Source: an archaeon (GTDB lineage: Archaea > Thermoproteota > Nitrososphaeria > Nitrososphaerales > JACAEJ01). From it: a stretch of 64,000 bases of DNA. Under the pieces are notes generated by a model. That model saw only the letters and a program-made list of their open reading frames with translations, did no database searches and was not told where the DNA came from. Within the stretch, counting starts at the first letter, position 1; each line of letters begins with the position of its first letter. Positions 24,316 through 32,828 of the stretch are shown one piece after another. The position numbers and the translations under genes are program-made. The stretch is taken from positions 186,001-250,000 of the forward strand of contig JACGUK010000004.1 in assembly GCA_024256265.1 (NCBI GenBank), in the 5' to 3' direction.

Positions 24316-24699
24316 GTGGCAGATATGGTAAGAAATAAGGATGTCGAACGAAAAGCAATAGATTTCGCAAAGGATTACTACAGAAGTCAAGGTTATACCG
24401 TTAAAGAAAAATCACGGATAGGTTGTGACTTGACAATAACTAAAATGGGAGGAGAATATCCTATCGAGGTTAAAGGGAGAACTAAAATTTGGGGTTTCAT
24501 AAATTTATCTATGAAAGAAGTTAAAGTTCTTAAAAACAATCCGAACGCTCGCTTGTTTGAGGTTATCATCAATAAGAAAACGAAAGGAGTAGAGTATGCT
24601 TATGAATTTTGCTTTGGCGATTTCATTCGGGAAAGACCCTTAGGTTACGCATTATATCCTAATCGAACGTCTAGGAACTTAGTATATCAGAAAAGTTAA
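24316..24699 (+). CDS. DUF3883-like nuclease-fold protein
   Basis: A 127-residue protein with the restriction-endonuclease-like core GCDLTITKMGG, then EYPIEVKGRTK (Asp and Glu-x-Lys in place), followed by SMKEVKVLKNNPNARLFEVII. This is the DUF3883 pattern, found in defence and mobile loci. It stands alone on the plus strand, followed by a convergent ATPase gene, and is the first gene of the cargo block between terminase and portal. Catalysis is inferred from the motif only. Confidence 0.7.
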   Translation: MADMVRNKDVERKAIDFAKDYYRSQGYTVKEKSRIGCDLTITKMGGEYPIEVKGRTKIWGFINLSMKEVKVLKNNPNARLFEVIINKKTKGVEYAYEFCFGDFIRERPLGYALYPNRTSRNLVYQKS

Positions 24700-24760
24700 A
24701 AAATAAATAATATGCTAGCGTGTGTTCACTTAGTCACACCGGCTTAAGTACTTGTCCCTC

Positions 24761-25897
24761 CTAAGTTAGCTTTGAGGTTAAGAGAAGAGTCCTCATCATA
24801 GGATCGTTAACTCTATAGACTCCTTCTTCTTCCTTTATCAGCATTGCCGCCTTTAGACTTTCTAGGATGTTGTATATCGTTGCATCGTTAACTGTAGAGC
24901 CTTTTCCGATTTCTACTGCTCCTTTTATCTCTGTCCAACGAGCAACTGTTGCTGCTACTTTGAGAGCAGATATATGCCCTACTCTGTCTCTTCCTTCTAG
25001 ATAATGTTCAAGCTCGTCTTTAACTATCTTGAGGCCTTCGGATACGGTATCGTTGAGAGCGTCTTTATGATCAAGTTTTCGAACTAAGACGTTGTTACCA
25101 TAGAGGGTTAGCCACCCAGGCACACCATCCAGCTTTTCCACAACCTCCTCTATGATGTTTTCGTTGATCTTTGCATCGTATTCCTGGAATCCTTTCCTAA
25201 GAAAGCTTGTTGCTTTTTCTTTTTTGAACGGTTGAAGGTAAATCTTTGCTGGCGACCGTCCGTAGAGGGGAGATGAAGGCCCAGGTTCGAGCAGAGTTTT
25301 CATTAAGCCGAACATGGATCCTGTAAAGACAAAGGCTATGTTAGAGTATGTGTTGAAAATGTTGGCTAGTATTTTGAGAAGATGACCAGAGATGACCGCT
25401 AGCTCTTGAATTTCGTCCAGTTCTATGACATAGTCCTCAGCCTCCCTTCCTATAACATTCAACAAGTCCCATGTTGTTGTCATAGGTTTCTTTGGGGCAG
25501 AGATAGTGATTCCTGCAAGTCCTAAGGATACACCCTCAATTCTTCCGATGCCATCCTTGATCTTTTGTGAAAGACCTTTAGAAGAGTTCAAGCCTCGCGC
25601 CAATGCATTTAACAAGCCTTGGGTTCTTTGTGCTCCCCAAAGATTTACGTATACAGTCTTAAACCCTGCATCTTCTAGCTTCACGTTAGCCACCTTGATG
25701 AGGCTGGTTTTGCCTACCATCCTTGGTCCTAGTATAGCGACCCATCTTCTTGCTTCAATTAGACGAATCAGTTCGTCTAACTCTTTTTCTCTTGCAAAGA
25801 GTTCTTTTGGCGATTCTTTTGGGTTCAGGTCAAACAGAGGCAAACTTAACCCCCGTAAGTACTTAACCCCCTCAAGTAATAAACCTAACGCATACAC
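24761..25897 (-). CDS. Archaeal STAND-like ATPase with C-terminal winged helix
   Basis: A 378-residue ATPase with Walker A at 57-65 (GPRMVGKTS), Walker B-like YVIELDEIQEL and sensor VFTGSMFGLM. It belongs to the archaeal P-loop ATPase family (COG1672). The C-terminal 90 residues hold a winged-helix (KVAATVARWTEIKGAVEIGKGSTVNDATIYNILESLKAAMLIKEEEGVYRVNDP). Such proteins are common in archaeal genomic islands. It faces the nuclease-like gene tail to tail, and a short hairpin (GTGTG/CACAC, about 24720-24740) lies between. Confidence 0.78.
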   Translation of the reverse strand: MYALGLLLEGVKYLRGLSLPLFDLNPKESPKELFAREKELDELIRLIEARRWVAILGPRMVGKTSLIKVANVKLEDAGFKTVYVNLWGAQRTQGLLNALARGLNSSKGLSQKIKDGIGRIEGVSLGLAGITISAPKKPMTTTWDLLNVIGREAEDYVIELDEIQELAVISGHLLKILANIFNTYSNIAFVFTGSMFGLMKTLLEPGPSSPLYGRSPAKIYLQPFKKEKATSFLRKGFQEYDAKINENIIEEVVEKLDGVPGWLTLYGNNVLVRKLDHKDALNDTVSEGLKIVKDELEHYLEGRDRVGHISALKVAATVARWTEIKGAVEIGKGSTVNDATIYNILESLKAAMLIKEEEGVYRVNDPMMRTLLLTSKLT

Positions 25898-26031
25898 TAA
25901 ACGCCCAATTTAAAATGTTATCTAAGCATTTTTCAAGAATAAGATGCTCAGTAATTCGATAAAATCACTTAGTCCACACTTTTAATACTTAATGCTACAC
26001 AATTGCACGTATAAAAACGCGGGAGAGCTAA

Positions 26032-26793
26032 ATGATAGTCTGGCTGTATTGGATAATAAGTCTCACAATTGTAACTTATGCCAGTAGCTACATAGTTAGG
26101 AAATATGAGAAATATGGATTCGCTGCTTTAACTGCTTTCTACACAATATACTTGGGAGCTTCACAAATAATTGCTAGTAGAATAATAAACTTCGATCTTG
26201 GATTCTATCAATTCTTTGCTCCTGCAGCAGTATTCATCTATCCATTTGTTGCTCAAGCCATAGACATGATAAACGAAGCTTATGGTAAAACAAAAGCACA
26301 TCTAGCCATCTTCATAGCCTTCATAACCCAAGTTCTATTAGTTACATTCATTGCTATGGTCAATAGCTTGAGTCCAGCACCATTCTTTCAATTCGAGGAA
26401 GCTTGGCAGAGTCTATTTGGTTTATCAATAAGAATAACTGCTGCATCATGGATGGCTTTTCTAGTCTGTCAGAACTTAGATGCACATGTGTTCGCTTTTT
26501 TGAAGAGGAGATATGAGAAGAGAGTAGTAATGAGAAGTCTTACAAGTGATGTATTAGATCTAACATTAGATAGTATAATATTCGTTACTATAGCTTTCTA
26601 TGGAGTAATGCCAATAGTACCATTGATAATTGGGCAAATAATAAGCAAGAACATAATTGGATTCTTAGATACTCCATGGTTCGTGTGGTATAAGAAGATG
26701 TTGACATGGAAAGAGATATCGTTCATACCAAGAGGATTCTTGCAGAGATTAAAAGCAAAGTTAGGGCGTTATCGCCTTCTTATGAGGGTTTAA
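26032..26793 (+). CDS. Queuosine-precursor-type transporter (VUT/YhhQ family)
   Basis: A 253-residue polytopic membrane protein with about six segments. The family marker sequences are ASQIIASRIINF, VYPFVAQ-like IYPFVAQAIDMINEAYGK, and NLDAHVFAFLKRRYEKR, with a further LVCQNLDAHV. VUT/YhhQ proteins import 7-deazaguanine precursors (queuine, preQ0 or preQ1). In archaea preQ0 is used for archaeosine in tRNA. Here the gene sits inside the viral cargo block with its own TATA-like promoter (ACTTTTAATACTTA about 40 bases up). Substrate is family-based. Confidence 0.82.
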   Translation: MIVWLYWIISLTIVTYASSYIVRKYEKYGFAALTAFYTIYLGASQIIASRIINFDLGFYQFFAPAAVFIYPFVAQAIDMINEAYGKTKAHLAIFIAFITQVLLVTFIAMVNSLSPAPFFQFEEAWQSLFGLSIRITAASWMAFLVCQNLDAHVFAFLKRRYEKRVVMRSLTSDVLDLTLDSIIFVTIAFYGVMPIVPLIIGQIISKNIIGFLDTPWFVWYKKMLTWKEISFIPRGFLQRLKAKLGRYRLLMRV

Positions 26794-27132
26794 CCATTAG
26801 ATGAGCCATTTTGCCTTCAATGAAGATTTCCTTTTGACAAACTTAACCTCATAACTGCTGAACTGTTTGTTTGGGGTTCTTGTGAATAACCTCAGCCCTC
26901 TAGTCCGAGCTTCCAGTTGTCTATGATGAATTGCTCCTCTTCTTTACTCTATGCCTTATTATGGAATTTCAACAACCTAAGGGCATGCGTAGTTATTACC
27001 ATTTTAGGTCTAAGTTCGCTATTAATCTTAGTGCTTATCCATAAAGTCCAATTCAAACCTGTCTTATTCGCTTCAAGAGCCTCAATGGTAAGTCTTATAA
27101 AGATTTGCTTCTACATAGGCTAGCGGGGTGAG
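26794..27132. other. Intergenic region carrying one copy of a 31-bp direct repeat
   Basis: A stretch of about 340 bases after the transporter. One copy of the direct repeat begins at 26796. A 68-residue frame is present at 26917-27123 but its composition and position suggest it is not a gene. Confidence 0.45.
26796..26826. repeat. Direct repeat, copy 1 (with 29099-29129)
   Basis: ATTAGATGAGCCATTTTGCC and the following 11 bases match 29099-29129 at 28 of 31 positions. The two copies bracket the membrane protein gene and a small antitoxin-like gene. Confidence 0.7.
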
Positions 27133-27273
27133 ATAATAGCCTTCTATTGTCCCAAATGTGGAAAAAGTTTCGCTACCAGAAAGGAACTAGAGGCGCATGG
27201 CACAGCTCATAAGATGAACGCTACTCAGATGTGGCAGTGTTATCTGACTGGATGCAGCGGCACCGGATGCTGA
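27133..27273 (+). CDS. Mini C2H2 zinc-finger protein, no standard start
   Basis: From ATA at 27133 the frame encodes FYCPKCGKSFATRKELEAHGT AH, a classical C-x2-C-x12-H-x3-H finger, then MNATQMWQCYLTGCSGTGC. A good ribosome site (GGGGTGAG) directly precedes the ATA, but there is no ATG, GTG or TTG in frame. Classical C2H2 fingers are common in archaeal viruses as transcription regulators. Either a non-standard start is used or the gene lost its start. Confidence 0.45.
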   Translation: MIAFYCPKCGKSFATRKELEAHGTAHKMNATQMWQCYLTGCSGTGC

Positions 27274-27552
27274 AGTAGCAGTGTGTGCTTCTATCTCGGA
27301 AGAATTTACATATAACCCGACCAAACGTGTAACGTTCGTTCTTGCATTTTTGAGAAAGATATTGAGATTAACTTTAAACTCAGGTTCTTCTCATATTACA
27401 TTTAATGGCTCCTATGATCTTCAAAAAGTCTTTATTTGATATTCTTTGTAACTTCGTGGGTTATGCTCCAGGTTTGCCTTTAATCAACTTCTTTAGCAAC
27501 TCGAACGTATTTCGATTCTTGCCTGCTCATGGCCAAGGTGCACTCCTAATAG
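27274..27552. other. Intergenic region, nothing recognised
   Basis: About 280 AT-rich bases between the zinc finger and the convergent membrane-protein gene. No gene, repeat or RNA was seen. Confidence 0.45.
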
Positions 27553-28743
27553 TTATGTTTTTTCTTTTTCTTTGAACTCCTTCCTTACTAACTCTAATGA
27601 TGCTGCGGCAGATATTACCGAAATTATTGCTATCAAGGCATCGCCAGTGGAAGCTTCAACGTAAGACCCAATGAGTCTCAATGTAATAACCTTTACAACT
27701 ATCGGGAGAAGAAAGATCATAACGGAGTAGAGGTATTTTGCATACTTATACCCTCTGATAGCTATTATTGGCATTATTATTGCATAAAGAAGATAGAGCA
27801 AGATTGAAAATAGAGAAGGAAATTCATAACCTGTTTGTAGCGACCATGTAGGGTATACTCCTGGAGTAATTATGTATGATAGTGAGAGTAGAAGGAATGA
27901 GAAACCATAGAACAATAGCAATAAGATTAGACTCTTTAAGTGATTTGTCTTGAATCCTTCAGAAACTGCCCAGAATATAGACCATGGAAAGAGCAGAGAT
28001 GCGAATAATATCTCTATAGGAATATAGTTAAGGGAGCCCCATGAAGCAAAATTTTCAACAAAGACCCCTATAAAAAAGCTCATAGTATATGAGTTCAAGC
28101 CAAAGACAACAAAGAATGCATCCTCAACTTTATCTATGTTGAAATCCTGTCTGCTGATTATCCGTTTTATGATAAAAGGACCAATAATAACATAGAGTAG
28201 AGGTATGACCCACAGACCAATTGTACTCCCTATAGTACCTAGCTCCAGAGGGCTAATCCCAGAGGCTATGAACAAAACCAAAGATGGTAAGAGTATTGGT
28301 AAAATTGTTTTCCTATACCCCAACTTATGAAACACCAGCTTGTCAATTAATGCTAGTGATATAGCTAAAAGTGGAGCAAAGACCGAAAGAAATCCAAGAA
28401 AATCAGTCATACCATAGAAAAGAACTCCCTCGAGGTAAGAGAAAATAAAAAGAACCACAAGAAGGCGAATAAGCAGTATTAATGGAGTTACTAAAGTAGT
28501 TACTATGATTATGTTCGGGATGGTTGCATCTATCCTAACTATAATAAACAAAATCAACAAAAGAATTAAAAAGTTAGAAGCCATACGAATGTTTTCAATT
28601 TCAGGCTCGAATAGGCCGTATTTCATATAAATAGTAAGAAGTATAGCAATGGAAGCTGGTATGACTTTTAGATACGATGTACTCTTAATCTTGAGCTTAA
28701 TGCCAATTGGACGCCTTGGTTCTTCAGTTGATTCTCCACTCAT
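27553..28743 (-). CDS. Polytopic membrane protein, about ten helices, unknown
   Basis: A 396-residue hydrophobic protein. After a short polar N-terminus (ESTEEPRRPIGIKLKI) come about ten membrane segments with few charged loops (for instance IPASIAILLTIYM, NFLILLLILFIIV, IIVTTLVTPLILLI). There is no transporter signature. It is unlike the other cargo genes and is bracketed by the 31-bp direct repeat. It may be a recently acquired single-gene insertion. Confidence 0.7.
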   Translation of the reverse strand: MSGESTEEPRRPIGIKLKIKSTSYLKVIPASIAILLTIYMKYGLFEPEIENIRMASNFLILLLILFIIVRIDATIPNIIIVTTLVTPLILLIRLLVVLFIFSYLEGVLFYGMTDFLGFLSVFAPLLAISLALIDKLVFHKLGYRKTILPILLPSLVLFIASGISPLELGTIGSTIGLWVIPLLYVIIGPFIIKRIISRQDFNIDKVEDAFFVVFGLNSYTMSFFIGVFVENFASWGSLNYIPIEILFASLLFPWSIFWAVSEGFKTNHLKSLILLLLFYGFSFLLLSLSYIITPGVYPTWSLQTGYEFPSLFSILLYLLYAIIMPIIAIRGYKYAKYLYSVMIFLLPIVVKVITLRLIGSYVEASTGDALIAIISVISAAASLELVRKEFKEKEKT

Positions 28744-28906
28744 ATCTCTGCTTTTCCACCTCCAAGATTATAACATCTATTATAATTAAGGTTATCACTA
28801 AAAATTTTCAATTTTTATTAGCACAGCAGTTATATACAAACAGAAATCTCACGATAGGACTAGCGAATGAAAGATTGAAATGCGCAGATCAGGGGAATTA
28901 GAAGTA

Positions 28907-29059
28907 TTATGTAAATAGCTCATGCTTAGAAAAGAAGATCAGGAAGTTCTCTACCAATCTTGATATAGGTATTCTCCTCTTATTGGCAACTTTTCTTGCA
29001 TTCTCTAATACATTTTCATCTATAGACAATGTTAGCTTTGTCTTATTTGAAGTATTCAT
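28907..29059 (-). CDS. Small ribbon-helix-helix-like antitoxin (DUF6364-type)
   Basis: A 50-residue protein, NKTKLTLSIDENVLENARKVANKRRIPISRLVENF, with the strand-helix-helix pattern of ribbon-helix-helix antitoxins of the DUF6364 type. It begins at ATG 29059. No toxin gene lies beside it; the nearest PIN genes are distant. It may be an orphan antitoxin or a regulator of the neighbouring membrane gene. Confidence 0.65.
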   Translation of the reverse strand: MNTSNKTKLTLSIDENVLENARKVANKRRIPISRLVENFLIFFSKHELFT

Positions 29060-29098
29060 GCGTACAGACACGTATTAGTATGTATTTAAACATGAAAC

Positions 29099-29129
29099 AT
29101 TAGATGAGCCAATTTACCTTCTATGAAGA
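29099..29129. repeat. Direct repeat, copy 2 (with 26796-26826)
   Basis: Matches 26796-26826 at 28 of 31 positions. It lies between the small antitoxin-like gene and the next DNA-binding gene. A weaker 11-base echo (GAGCCAATTTA) occurs again near 30354. Confidence 0.65.
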
Positions 29130-29170
29130 ATTTTTCCTTGAAAAATATAATTGCTCTTCTGCTTTTTTAC

Positions 29171-29563
29171 TTATATTTTGAACTTCAACTTTGGCTTCGG
29201 TATTGAATAACCATGCCTCTCCAAAGCATCTAATACATCTTTAATGGTATATGAGTAATCTATATGCAAGCACTCATTAGAATCACATAGATCACAATAT
29301 GCTTGATTATTTTTGAAGTAGATGCTGGCTATTCTATTCGTCTCATTGTCTATTATCTTGACATGGTCCTCATAAGTATTCAAATGCTCCAATCTAGGTC
29401 TTTGCTTATACATACCATCTCTCTCCAATAGCATTCTCGTTGCTGTAACAACAACATCTGTTCTACTCACAAACCCTCTCTCTTTAGCCATGTCTGTACT
29501 TAGATAGCGGTCTATTAACTCTACCATATCTTTTGGTATGTTAATCTTCATCCATTTGCCCAT
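29171..29563 (-). CDS. Ribbon-helix-helix regulator with C-terminal effector-like domain
   Basis: A protein of about 130 residues. The N-terminus (MGKWMKINIPKDMVELIDRYLSTD..., FVSRTDVVVTATRMLLER) is a CopG-type ribbon-helix-helix DNA-binding fold. The rest (IASIYFKNNQAYCDLCDSNECLHIDYSYTIKDVLDALERHGY) has three cysteines and could bind a metal or partner. Start at the Met before GKW is preferred because a TATA-like box (TATTTAAATATATCC) lies about 25 bases upstream. It is divergent to the next winged-helix gene, a regulator-pair layout. Confidence 0.65.
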   Translation of the reverse strand: MGKWMKINIPKDMVELIDRYLSTDMAKERGFVSRTDVVVTATRMLLERDGMYKQRPRLEHLNTYEDHVKIIDNETNRIASIYFKNNQAYCDLCDSNECLHIDYSYTIKDVLDALERHGYSIPKPKLKFKI

Positions 29564-29625
29564 GTTCCACATATGTTCCAAATATGGATATATTTAAATA
29601 TTGTTTTTTATAAGATGGTATTGAA

Positions 29626-29967
29626 TTGGACAATAAAGCAAGATGCCTTTTGAACAGTATTCTTAACAAGCCTTTTGATGAGGATAAGCATGGTAGATAT
29701 AATTTCTTAACTATTCTTGAGATATTGATAACTCTTAAAATAGATGGAAAGCATAGCACATATTCACTCTTTCGATCTTTATCATCTTTAAGTCATGTAG
29801 CATTGATAGCAAGGTATCTATCCATATGCCTTCAATTAGGATTAATCGAATTTGACCATGTTAAGAAATGGTATGGCAAGTATGATCAGGCAAAGTATTA
29901 TCGTTTAAGTAAGAAGGGAGAGGAATTGTTAGATATATTCTTGAGGGAGGGAGGAATGAGTGGATGA
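29626..29967 (+). CDS. Winged-helix regulator, MarR/PadR-like
   Basis: A 113-residue protein starting at TTG. The core is NFLTILEILITLKIDGKHSTYSLFRSLSSLSHVALIARYLSICLQLGLIEFDHV then KYYRLSKKGEELLDIF, a winged-helix layout with the wing at YYRLSKKG. It is divergently transcribed from the ribbon-helix-helix gene 60 bases away and likely shares its promoter region. It converges with the hicA-like remnant. Confidence 0.68.
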   Translation: MDNKARCLLNSILNKPFDEDKHGRYNFLTILEILITLKIDGKHSTYSLFRSLSSLSHVALIARYLSICLQLGLIEFDHVKKWYGKYDQAKYYRLSKKGEELLDIFLREGGMSG

Positions 29968-29976
29968 TCGATCAGA

Positions 29977-30132
29977 TCAGAAAGATGTTGAACCTTTCTT
30001 GGTAATCTTAACACTGTTGAACCTTGTAAGTTTAACGACATGGCTTCCCTTTCGATGTTCAACCTTAAAACCTACTTTACTTAAGGCTTTAATGACCTCT
30101 TTTCCTGAGAGTATTGGGAGTTTATTAGGCAG
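29977..30132 (-). CDS. HicA-like toxin, shortened and without standard start
   Basis: The frame reads NKLPILSGKEVIKALSKVGFKVEHRKGSHVV, the diagnostic HicA core with the conserved His in KGSH. It starts after the hicB TAA in the -1/+1 overlapping frame; the first codon after the in-frame stop is CTG at 30130-30132, and no ATG, GTG or TTG exists. The normal C-terminal half (about 25 residues) is replaced by a short unrelated tail. It is 51 residues against the usual 75-80, so it may be inactive. Confidence 0.6.
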   Translation of the reverse strand: MPNKLPILSGKEVIKALSKVGFKVEHRKGSHVVKLTRFNSVKITKKGSTSF

Positions 30133-30340
30133 TTACCTCGACCATCTCTATCGTTTTTCCCTTAGCCTTCTTCTGACGCCATTCTAAAACAGCCTCTATG
30201 GCTTCCTTGATATTTTTTAATGCTTCTTCCTTCGTCTTCCCCTGACTTATCGCCTCAGGGATTTCAACACATCTAGCTACATAATAACCGTCCTTTCCTT
30301 CTTCTAATGTAACTGTAAAGCTTCTGGAAGTCATTCTCAT
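30125..30340 (-). CDS. HicB-like antitoxin
   Basis: A 71-residue protein with the HicB partial RNase-H fold pattern: FTVTLEEGKDGYYVARCVEIPEAISQGKTKEEALKNIKEAIEAVL. No DNA-binding tail is present, as in the short HicB forms. It is translated first and overlaps the hicA-like frame by 8 bases. HicA cleaves mRNA unless bound by HicB. With hicA degenerate the pair may only keep the antitoxin. Confidence 0.78.
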   Translation of the reverse strand: MRMTSRSFTVTLEEGKDGYYVARCVEIPEAISQGKTKEEALKNIKEAIEAVLEWRQKKAKGKTIEMVEVTA

Positions 30341-30486
30341 TAGTTTAATTCATAAGAGCCAATTTAAGGCTTTCCACTAAATTTTTGTTAACAGAACCTA
30401 TGATAGCCTGGATTTTCAATGAATTTTCCTTCATCGAATGAATCTTCATTCTTTACTTAAGAATTGAAGTGTTATGATGTTAACCG

Positions 30487-31704
30487 ATGAACTTGGGCTT
30501 AAAAAATGCATTGACTGAAAGAATCATTGCACCCATAAGAAAGAGGCTGAGAGAGGAGAAAGGATTGATTGCTCCTCTCTCCACAGTAGCATGGGGAGAA
30601 TCTCCAGCAATATCCTTTTCAACCCTGTTGAACAACTATCTTAGCGATACTGAAATTGCCATAGGCATCGACTTTCTTGCTGAAGCTACTGTAGGATCTG
30701 GTTTTTACATAACTTCAGATGATGATAAAGCAAAGAGGATTGTTGAGGAATTTTGTGCTGAAGTTAATCTTGATAATCTTAACCTAATGATAGCAAAAGA
30801 GATAATTGCCTTTGGAAATTCTTTCATAGAAAGGATAGAGCCTGACGATTTAATTAATTTAAAACATATTCCAATATCAACCATATGGAAAGTTAAAAGA
30901 GATGAATTTGGCAAGGTAGAGCATTATGAGCAACTCATTGGTGGTAAGATAGTAGAGCTTGAGCCTGATAGAATAATTCACTTCAAATTTAATGCCATGA
31001 ATAACTCTCCCTTCGGCTATGGTCTGTTACATCAGTTATCTGCAAAGAAGAAGTATGTGATAAGGCTCTCTGATGGAACTATCAAAGAGAGAATTATACC
31101 ATCTTTACTAGAATTGAAATGGATAATGGAGGATGATATGAGAAAGATTCTTCATCGCTATGTCCCTAGACATGTTTATGAGTTTGAAGGTGCAAGTGAG
31201 GATTTTATAACAAATCAAGCCAATGTGATAAAGAGCCTTGAGCCTGAGCAAGACTTTGTATTTGGAGGAAAAGGTATAAAACTTAACATTCATGATGTGA
31301 GCATAGACCCTAGAGCAAGGTTTGAAGCCTTCATAGAGCATTTTGACAATCAGAGATTAATAGGCTTACAGACTCCAATCTTCAAGCTCTTCACTACTCC
31401 TGGCTTTACTGAAGCATCAGCAAAGGAAGCAACAAGGATGGCTGAGAGAAAGGTGCTAGCTATTCAAAGATTCTTAAAGAGAATCATAGAGAGAGAAATC
31501 TTCAGACCTTTGATAGAGCAAGCAGGTCTTGATTGGAAGATAGTTAACTTGAGATTAAAGTGGGGATTGCCTGAAAGACCTGAGGTTAAGCTCGAAGATA
31601 TACAAAGATTCGTTGATTTGAATATAATGAGCAGAGAAGAGGCTCGAAAGATTCTCTCTAAATTAGGCTTAGAACTTGAGCAAAGTGAAAATTTGGAGAA
31701 GTGA
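30487..31704 (+). CDS. Portal protein
   Basis: A 405-residue phage-type portal protein. It has the N-terminal ISFSTLLNNYLSDTEIAIGIDFLAEATVGSG segment, a wing around LKHIPISTIWKVKRDEFGKVEHYEQLIGGK, FGYGLLHQL, and the C-terminal helical stem near RFEAFIEHFDNQRLIGLQTPIFKLFTTPGFTEASAKEATRMAERKVLAIQRFLKR. It forms the dodecameric gate that the terminase docks to. It begins the head operon 120 bases after the cargo block. Overlaps the protease gene by GTGA. Confidence 0.82.
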   Translation: MNLGLKNALTERIIAPIRKRLREEKGLIAPLSTVAWGESPAISFSTLLNNYLSDTEIAIGIDFLAEATVGSGFYITSDDDKAKRIVEEFCAEVNLDNLNLMIAKEIIAFGNSFIERIEPDDLINLKHIPISTIWKVKRDEFGKVEHYEQLIGGKIVELEPDRIIHFKFNAMNNSPFGYGLLHQLSAKKKYVIRLSDGTIKERIIPSLLELKWIMEDDMRKILHRYVPRHVYEFEGASEDFITNQANVIKSLEPEQDFVFGGKGIKLNIHDVSIDPRARFEAFIEHFDNQRLIGLQTPIFKLFTTPGFTEASAKEATRMAERKVLAIQRFLKRIIEREIFRPLIEQAGLDWKIVNLRLKWGLPERPEVKLEDIQRFVDLNIMSREEARKILSKLGLELEQSENLEK

Positions 31705-32399
31705 TTAGGTTGAAAAAATTACAAGAGTCTTTTCAATGGTTTATGCCCATCAAGCAGATTAGTGGTACTCATTTTATTCGTGGTGTAGCTTTGAACGTAG
31801 GTCAGACAAGAAACTTGAATAAATATAGTGAAGATGAATTAAAAAGGGCTGCTAGGACTTTAATCGATAAGCCTTTCTTTTACCCTCCTCATGCAAATCC
31901 TCCTATAAAGGTTGGAGAGATTATTGATGCTGAGTATGAGGATAGAAGAATAGAGTACTTTGGTAAAGTTGATGATGAAGTCTGGAATTTGATAGCATCT
32001 GGAAAGATAAAGCATGTTTCTGTGGATGCTAGATACAGATGGGGAGAGCATTATAATGGTGTTATCCCTCACGGTCTAATCTTTGATGGTTTATCTCTTG
32101 TTCCTGAGGATGTTGAGCCTGGAGATCCTAAGACATCTGTTATCATCGATAGATTGATTGAAACTCTTGATGGTTCCTCATATAGCCTAGCCTCAAAGGA
32201 TGAGGTAGGCGTGAAGGAAAGAAGTGGAAAAGCGATAGTAGCTCATGAAGCCTATGAAGAGAAACTAAAGCAAAAATCATCTAAGCACTCAGAATTCTTA
32301 GCAAAGCTACCCAAGCCTGAGCAAGTACCTGCTATGATTAGACGTGAAGCCTACCTAAAGCTCATCCGTGAGGTGAAGGCTGAGATAGAGAAAGAGTGA
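31701..32399 (+). CDS. Prohead protease/scaffold-like protein
   Basis: A 232-residue protein between portal and capsid genes. The pattern FIRGVALNVGQTRNLNKYSEDELKRAARTLIDKPFFYPPHANPPIKVGEIIDAEYEDRRIEYFGKVDD, followed by HVSVDARYRW and HGLIFDGLSLVPEDVEPGD, is that of prohead proteases. The C-terminal third is charged and helical and could act as scaffold. Start is GTG at 31701, overlapping the portal stop. Catalytic Ser and His are probably in the VSVDARYRW/HGLIFDGLSL region; the exact residues are not certain. Confidence 0.68.
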   Translation: MIRLKKLQESFQWFMPIKQISGTHFIRGVALNVGQTRNLNKYSEDELKRAARTLIDKPFFYPPHANPPIKVGEIIDAEYEDRRIEYFGKVDDEVWNLIASGKIKHVSVDARYRWGEHYNGVIPHGLIFDGLSLVPEDVEPGDPKTSVIIDRLIETLDGSSYSLASKDEVGVKERSGKAIVAHEAYEEKLKQKSSKHSEFLAKLPKPEQVPAMIRREAYLKLIREVKAEIEKE

Positions 32400-32405
32400 A
32401 TGTAA

Positions 32406-32828
32406 ATGACAGACAAATGGCCAGATGCCAATCAAGGGGATGTAATAGCACCAGGTGCATTGATCCTACCTTTCAAAGCAGCAAGCACTATAACAAAGGG
32501 AAAGGCAGTTATTCTATCAGCAGATGGAGAAGTCAGTCAACCTACATCTTCCTCTAATGCAATAGGAATAGCTGTTGAAGATGGATCAGTAGGGGATCAG
32601 ATAGGAATCTGTGTATTCGGCATAGTAAAGGTGAAGGCAGGAGGCGCTATAGCGAGAGGACAAGCAGTTCAGAACGATGCCAATGCAGATGTTATTGCAC
32701 TAAGCGATCAGTCTGTGGATGAAGGAGGAACAGCTACTTACACTATCTATTACTCAAGAATACTAGGATTTGCTCTAGACTCTGCAAGTTCATCAGGAGA
32801 CTACATAAGAATATTGGTGGTGAAATAA
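32406..32828 (+). CDS. Capsid decoration protein (DUF2190-like)
   Basis: A 140-residue protein of repeated beta segments: VIAPGALILPFKAASTITKGKAVILSADGEVSQP, then GIAVEDGSVGDQIGICVFGIVKVKAGG. This matches the DUF2190-type capsid decoration proteins that trimerise on the capsid surface. It lies directly before the capsid gene in the classic portal-protease-decoration-capsid order, and ends 1 base into the capsid start (ATGA-type). Confidence 0.72.
   Translation: MTDKWPDANQGDVIAPGALILPFKAASTITKGKAVILSADGEVSQPTSSSNAIGIAVEDGSVGDQIGICVFGIVKVKAGGAIARGQAVQNDANADVIALSDQSVDEGGTATYTIYYSRILGFALDSASSSGDYIRILVVK

Noticed and set aside
26917..27123. 68-residue Leu/Ile-rich frame
   Set aside because: No ribosome site, odd composition, and no relation to its neighbours.
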